From assembly GCA_032358255.1 (NCBI GenBank), contig JAULBX010027761.1, forward strand, positions 1-34,355: DNA of 34,355 bases. Reading direction: 5' to 3'. Each line of letters opens with the position of its first letter. Position 1 is the stretch's first letter. The position numbers and the translations under genes were made by a program. Shown here piece by piece: positions 30,101 to 34,355 of the stretch. A model generated the notes under the pieces. It saw nothing but the letters and a program-made list of their open reading frames with translations. It had not been told where the DNA came from and ran no database searches. This stretch comes from Heterotrichella gracilis (lineage: Eukaryota > Sar > Xanthophyceae > Tribonematales > Xanthonemataceae).

Positions 30101-30367
30101 TTCCTGCTTCCGGCGCTGCAGAATCCCCAGATGCTCGAGGACCTCACGGGTCTGACTGAGCTGCACCGATCAGCCGCCGCATTCTGCGACGATTTGGACC
30201 TGGATGATGACCTGGAGTTGGAGTTGGAGGGTGGGGAGGAGGGGGGGAATGGAGGCGAGGAGGAAGGGGAGCTGGTGGGGGAGGATGCCGAGTTTGGCCA
30301 TAGCAGTGAGGCGGTGCTGGTGCCAAGCACAGACGCCGACTATGACGACGAGTGGACGCAGCTGTGA
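24124..30367 (+). CDS. ATG7: ATG7, autophagy E1-like activating enzyme
   Basis: Sixteen exons, all joining in phase: 24124-24177, 24619-24706, 24839-24924, 25035-25121, 25429-25547, 25813-25906, 26195-26330, 26651-26775, 27222-27306, 27611-27722, 27876-27985, 28256-28408, 28779-28915, 29105-29288, 29498-29718 and 29903-30367 (TGA), giving 751 aa. ATG7 activates ATG8 and ATG12 with ATP and hands them to ATG3 and ATG10. N-terminal domain: [22 protein letters not shown] and NPGWTL-like [11 protein letters not shown]. Adenylation domain: [26 protein letters not shown] (G-x-G-x-x-G near residue 362), [21 protein letters not shown] and [15 protein letters not shown]. The catalytic Cys is near residue 570 in [11 protein letters not shown]. 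Zinc-type Cys pairs: CYFC (548/551) and CTAC (646/649). Odd features: Ala/Gly-rich insertion [11 protein letters not shown] at the exon 12/13 join, and a long acidic C-terminal tail ending DDEWTQL. Five decayed exon echoes lie in its introns. Confidence 0.97.
25706..25785 (+). repeat. Exon echo of ATG7 exon 6, plus TTTAGGG tract
   Basis: AGCAG/GTTTGGCTTTTCAGCGCTGGT copies the acceptor and start of exon 6 (real start 25813), 97 bp upstream. It is followed at once by GTAGGGTTTAGGG-type telomere-like sequence (25751-25785) that separates the copies. Confidence 0.92.
26528..26565 (+). repeat. Exon echo of the ATG7 exon 7 3' end
   Basis: GAAGAGGAAGCTGCAGGTG plus TAGCTGGTGGCAC copies the exon 7 end and donor (26313-26345), 216 bp downstream in intron 7. 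The donor GT is kept (26547). Confidence 0.88.
27043..27160 (+). repeat. ~47 bp degenerate tandem repeat in ATG7 intron 8
   Basis: Three copies of a unit beginning CCACYAACCCRCYGCACRC, two of them followed by a variable TGRTTTA..TCAGCAAG stretch. Confidence 0.85.
28121..28166 (+). repeat. Exon echo of ATG7 exon 12
   Basis: CGCAG followed by CTTGGCTGCGCRGTKGCC and GCACCCTGCTTGG copies the acceptor and start of the exon carrying the nucleotide-binding loop (real start 28256), 130 bp upstream. Confidence 0.93.
28508..28522. repeat. TTTAGGG tract in ATG7 intron 12
   Basis: Two TTTAGGG units about 100 bp past the exon 12 donor. Confidence 0.8.
29300..29356 (+). repeat. Exon echo of the ATG7 exon 14 3' end with TTAGGG tract
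   Basis: GATGTTCCTGGTCGTGCGCC copies 29252-29273 (ACTCCTTCCTGGTCATGCGCC), 79 bp downstream. Between them is GGGTTAGGGTTTGGGGTTAGGG, directly after the exon 14 donor. Confidence 0.88.
29809..29866 (+). repeat. Echo of an interior part of ATG7 exon 16
   Basis: ATGCTACTGCACCGCCTGCT is identical to 30039-30058, which encodes the CTAC zinc-type Cys pair, and similarity continues on both sides. The copy is 215 bp upstream, in intron 15. It does not include the acceptor, so the duplicated block was either longer and trimmed, or inserted differently. Confidence 0.93.
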
Positions 30368-31227
30368 GGCGGGAGGAGAGTGGGGGGTGGACGGAGAGAT
30401 ATCGAGGGGGGAAATGGTGGGGAGGAAAACTAGGGAGCTGGTTGCAGAGGACCAGGGGATGTATAGTGATAAGAGAACCCATGATGTGAGGATAGTGAGT
30501 TGAAGGTTTGGGGATTATGTGATAGCAGTCACTGCACTGCCACTGTACTGGTGGGACTGACCCTTTTTTTGGCTCAGTAATCACTTGGTACACTACCAGC
30601 ACTACCCCGATGTACCACTGCAGTCATGAGCAATAATTGCTCATTTAACATACATAGTTATGTTGCCGATGCCCGTTGCAATGCTGCTGCAGTGCACTCT
30701 GTCTATAAATTTTGAAACATACTCACAATATGTACAACTAGATGCACCACACGTCAGTGTTGGCTTTTTGCTGTTCTGGCAGGGCTCTTCGTATCCTAGA
30801 GTTTAAAACAAAATGTTGCCGTTATTGTGCACCTCGTGATACAGCCCACTGTGTGCAAAGGACTGGCTGTTTAAGTCATGGTACAAAGCTCAATACCGTG
30901 TGGCCAAGCTGGCTGGGTCCTTTGCAGTTGATGTCCACAGGTGCCGTTGAACTGTAAAATAGTGTGTTAAGAGCAAATATGCAAAGAGTTTCGACCCTCT
31001 ACCAGTTTTTGGACCACACATCATGTATTTGACAGTCCACACTGCGGATTCCACGGTGTTTTGATGAGCTGTGTGTTGTCTGGTACGGTTAGTTGCCGGT
31101 GGAACAAGCCACAGCCATTGTATGCATATGCCATATGCAACTGTGAGCGTGTGAGTCTCAATAGTTTCCCAACAGCGGTGGTGTTAATAAACACCAGTTT
31201 TTTTGTGGAGGCAAAGGGGGAAGGCGC
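30368..31227. other. Intergenic, ATG7 / H2B convergent 3' flanks
   Basis: ATG7 3' UTR, purine-rich for its first ~100 bp. No coding exon supported. The H2B stem-loop lies at 31180-31195. Confidence 0.5.
31180..31195 (-). terminator. Histone H2B 3' stem-loop
   Basis: On the minus strand: GGTGTTTATTAACACC, a 6 bp stem with a 4-base loop followed by ACCGC. It lies 33 bp past the H2B stop. The form matches the SLBP-bound 3' end of replication-dependent histone mRNAs. Confidence 0.88.
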
Positions 31228-31824
<597 letters not shown>

Positions 31825-32191
31825 TGCGACAGGAGTGGGAGTTGCTGTGTGGTTTGGAACGAGGAAATAGGGAATATGGCTGACAGGTGGGCGCTGTTGA
31901 CCTTTTATAGGACCGCAAGCCAGCTGCCGGTTGCTGCAGTTTAGCGTCTTCAGGTGGGGGCCAATGGGCGTGCAGCATTTGACGAGGGTCGGTTTCATAG
32001 GCGGTCCTCCTGAGTCGAGCCCTTCGAATGCTGCACGCTCATTGGCCCCCAGCTGTCAGCTGGCATTGTGGACGCAACCTCGCTGCTGGCCACTTTTGGA
32101 ACTGGTTTATTTAAGGCAGCGATGGCGCCAGCTGCAGGCAAACCTCTCGTCCAACCCTTCCTTCTCGCATCCCCAACAAACCTCCGTCAAA
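31825..32191. promoter_or_regulatory. Bidirectional H2B-H2A promoter with mirrored CCAAT element
   Basis: A 27 bp element beginning GGGGGCCAATG and ending GTGCAGCATTYGA lies at 31956-31982. Its reverse complement lies at 32024-32050, with only two differences. Each copy carries a CCAAT box (NF-Y type) pointing towards the centre from opposite sides. TATA-like boxes flank the pair: TATAAAA at about 31904-31910 for H2B (minus) and TTTATTTAAGG at about 32106 for H2A. The symmetry suits coordinated expression of the two partners. Confidence 0.85.
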
Positions 32192-33314
32192 ATGTCTGGC
32201 AAGGGCAAGCGCGCTCCGGCGAAGAAGTCGGTCTCAAAGTAGGTCGCTGCATGCCATGAAGTGCTTACGTGACAGTGTTGACACGCACAGCTGGCCCCAC
32301 GCACGCTTGTTTGGGCAGCAGATTGCACACTCGGGCTCTTTCAACGGGCAATTTGCTATTGGTTTTGGCATCTGGTCAATAGCCACAGTACCAAAACCGG
32401 TAGCACAGAGCCCAGTATAACGACTGTTGACACAGACACCTGACACTGCACACACTGCCCCAAGGCAGACAGCTGCGGCACTGGCAGTGCCGCACCGCTA
32501 GCGGATTGCCCAATAGCAAGACCCACAACCCACTCACTTGACACATAATCCACTGACTTGAAATGAGCTAAAGGCCCGCCCAAAGTGTTGCCCTTTGCCC
32601 TTGTTGCACTTTGCAATATGCCCACCATACTCCACCACCGGTTGTTTGCTGATGCTGTGGTGGAGTATGTAGGCCTGCGTTCGCGAGGCTCGGAAAAGAA
32701 GTGCACTGCGTGACTTTGTGCACTGTACCTCCACGCTGACCCCCCTTCCCCTCCCCTCCCCTGTAGGTCCGCCAAGGCCGGGCTCCAGTTCCCAGTGGGG
32801 CGTGTGGCCCGCTACCTGAAGAAGGGCAAGTATGCCACCCGCATCGGCGCTGGCGCACCCGTGTACCTGGCAGCTGTGCTCGAGTACCTCGCAGCTGAGG
32901 TGCTGGAGCTCGCAGGCAACGCCGCCCGCGACAACAAGAAGACCCGCATCATCCCCCGCCACATCCAGGTACTGCCCAACAAAGTTGTGCACCACCTCTG
33001 CTCGACCAGCCATGCAGTGGGTGTACCCAGTATGTGCCACCGCACCACCAACCTACTGCCTTCAGCTGTTGTGCAAGCGTTGGCCTCAACAACCACTGTG
33101 TTGCACACCAGTGCCCACAACAACGGTTTTACTGCACATGCTATTCCAGCTCCCCCCAGCTCACACTTTTGTTCCCTTTGCGCAGCTGGCTGTGAGGAAC
33201 GATGAGGAGCTGAGCAAGCTGCTGGGCGAGGTGACCATCGCCGCCGGTGGTGTGCTTCCCAACATCCACTCTGTGCTGCTGCCCAAGAGCTCCAAGAAGG
33301 ACAAGGAGGCATAA
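32192..33314 (+). CDS. H2A: Histone H2A
   Basis: Three exons: 32192-32238, 32767-32968 and 33186-33314 (TAA), giving 125 aa. It reads [13 protein letters not shown], then [50 protein letters not shown] and TRIIPRHIQ, then [34 protein letters not shown] and a short Lys-rich tail (SSKKDKEA). This is a canonical H2A: it has no SQ-E/D-hydrophobic C-terminal motif, so it is not H2A.X, and no H2A.Z-type loop. The acidic-patch residues are present. The introns are in phases 2 and 0. Intron 1 (528 bp) contains a 13 bp perfect hairpin. No exon echo was found here. Confidence 0.97.
32626..32669. repeat. 13 bp perfect inverted repeat in H2A intron 1
   Basis: CATACTCCACCAC (32626-32638) and its exact reverse complement GTGGTGGAGTATG (32657-32669) enclose an 18-base loop. 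It lies ~100 bp before the exon 2 acceptor. Confidence 0.95.
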
Positions 33315-33349
33315 GCGCCTTGGCCACACTACATAACCCAAACAAAACT

Positions 33350-33365
33350 GGTGTTTTTAAACACC
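33350..33365 (+). terminator. Histone H2A 3' stem-loop
   Basis: GGTGTTTTTAAACACC: 6 bp stem, TTTA loop, followed by ACCAT. It lies 36 bp past the H2A stop. Confidence 0.9.
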
Positions 33366-34030
33366 ACCATAACTGGAAACCCCTGTGTGGCCTCTTTGCC
33401 GCCAACGTCTGCATGCGCCTGCACTCTGGCCACAGGATCACAAAGCATGGTGCCCCAGGATCCCTTGCACAGCTGTTGTGAGCACATGTGTTTGGTGTAA
33501 GGTCACTGATACCCATACGTGTCCCATACATTCAGCTGAAAACCACTGCCCATCACTGATGGCGTCAGTGAGCGCAGACAGTCCCCAGGTGTTGACTGGA
33601 AACTCAACGACATTCAAACCTGTATCACTGGATACTCACTGAGTATTACTCAGCGTCTTGTGCTGCTTTGTAAATTGGCGCTCAAGGACTGTGACACTCC
33701 TACCGTCTAGCACATAGTGTCTGTGACTGGCAGTGAGCAATTGTCAACTCAAAGCGGTGCCCATTTGGCCTGCAGCTGCTGTTGGCTATCACCAAGCACT
33801 TCTCAGCCGTCCCTGATGGCATCAGCTTGTATCCTAGTTGAGTGCACTTATATCTAAGTGATAGCCTTGACCTCATCATCGTCAATCCTTCACACAACCC
33901 ACGCAAAAAGGACAGTCCTATCCTATGGGCACTGTTGTTGGGGCAACTGGTGCAGTCTGCAATCACCATGCACCTGCAGTTGAATTGCAGTTGTGTCCAA
34001 GACACAGGTTGTGGGTTTCCCAGAAAAGGT

Positions 34031-34046
34031 GGTGTTAAAAAACACC
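34031..34046 (-). terminator. Histone H3 3' stem-loop
   Basis: On the minus strand: GGTGTTTTTTAACACC, the same stem as at the H2A and H2B genes. It lies 40 bp past the H3 stop. Confidence 0.9.
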
Positions 34047-34085
34047 AGTTTTGTTTGCAAGTGGACAAGCCAAGGCAGGAGCAGC

Positions 34086-34355
<270 letters not shown>

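Larger units (their letters stand above)
33315..34085. other. Intergenic, convergent H2A / H3 3' flanks
   Basis: Both histone stem-loops lie at its edges (33350 and 34031). Between them no coding exon is supported. CACTGATGGCGTCAGTG at about 33554 is a short dyad with a CGTCA core. Confidence 0.5.

Overview
The window is eukaryotic nuclear DNA, most likely from a green alga (chlorophyte). The coding regions are GC-rich and cut into many short exons. Introns mostly have GT...TGCAG borders, and there are many scattered CCCTAAA/TTTAGGG (plant/green-algal type telomere-like) tracts. The protein set is typical of eukaryotes: ATG7, PRP38, a KHDC4/RIK-type KH protein, a plant-type GATA zinc finger with an 18-residue loop, and intron-containing core histones. 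I cannot name the genus.

Layout, left to right. 218-1684 (+): 3' part of an SGNH/GDSL hydrolase. About 2472-3425 (+): a small unrecognised protein with an uncertain 5' end. 4462-7485 (+): a DUF218-domain protein with a probable N-terminal membrane anchor. 9232-12777 (-): the splicing factor PRP38. 14265-16740 (+): a GATA-type transcription factor. 18338-22726 (+): a KHDC4/RIK-type KH-domain protein with a long Pro/Gln/Tyr-rich tail; its last intron holds a ~525 bp MITE-like element. 24124-30367 (+): ATG7, the autophagy E1 enzyme, reconstructed as 16 exons whose phases all agree. 31228-31824 (-), 32192-33314 (+) and 34086-34355 (-): histones H2B, H2A and a partial H3, each followed by a stem-loop of the animal histone type. 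H2B and H2A share a symmetrical promoter built around inverted CCAAT boxes. Apart from the histone cluster, the neighbouring genes have no obvious shared function.

The most striking property is not a gene. Almost every non-histone gene carries decayed local duplicates ('exon echoes') of its own exon edges in the neighbouring intron or just past its 3' end. They usually lie about 80-220 bp from the original, often keep the splice site, and are often separated from it by CCCTAAA/TTTAGGG tracts. Echoes on the 5' side copy acceptor plus exon start. Echoes on the 3' side copy exon end plus donor. I count about twenty in six genes. The DUF218 gene is the extreme case, with echoes for exons 3, 4 and 5 and for the 3' end. 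This looks like continuing tandem duplication across exon-intron borders, possibly tied to insertion of telomeric repeats at breaks, and it would generate intron growth, cryptic splice sites and poison exons. The duplications are read directly from the sequence; the mechanism is inference.

All gene models were made by hand from reading-frame phase, splice motifs and remembered family similarity. No alignment or transcript data were available.
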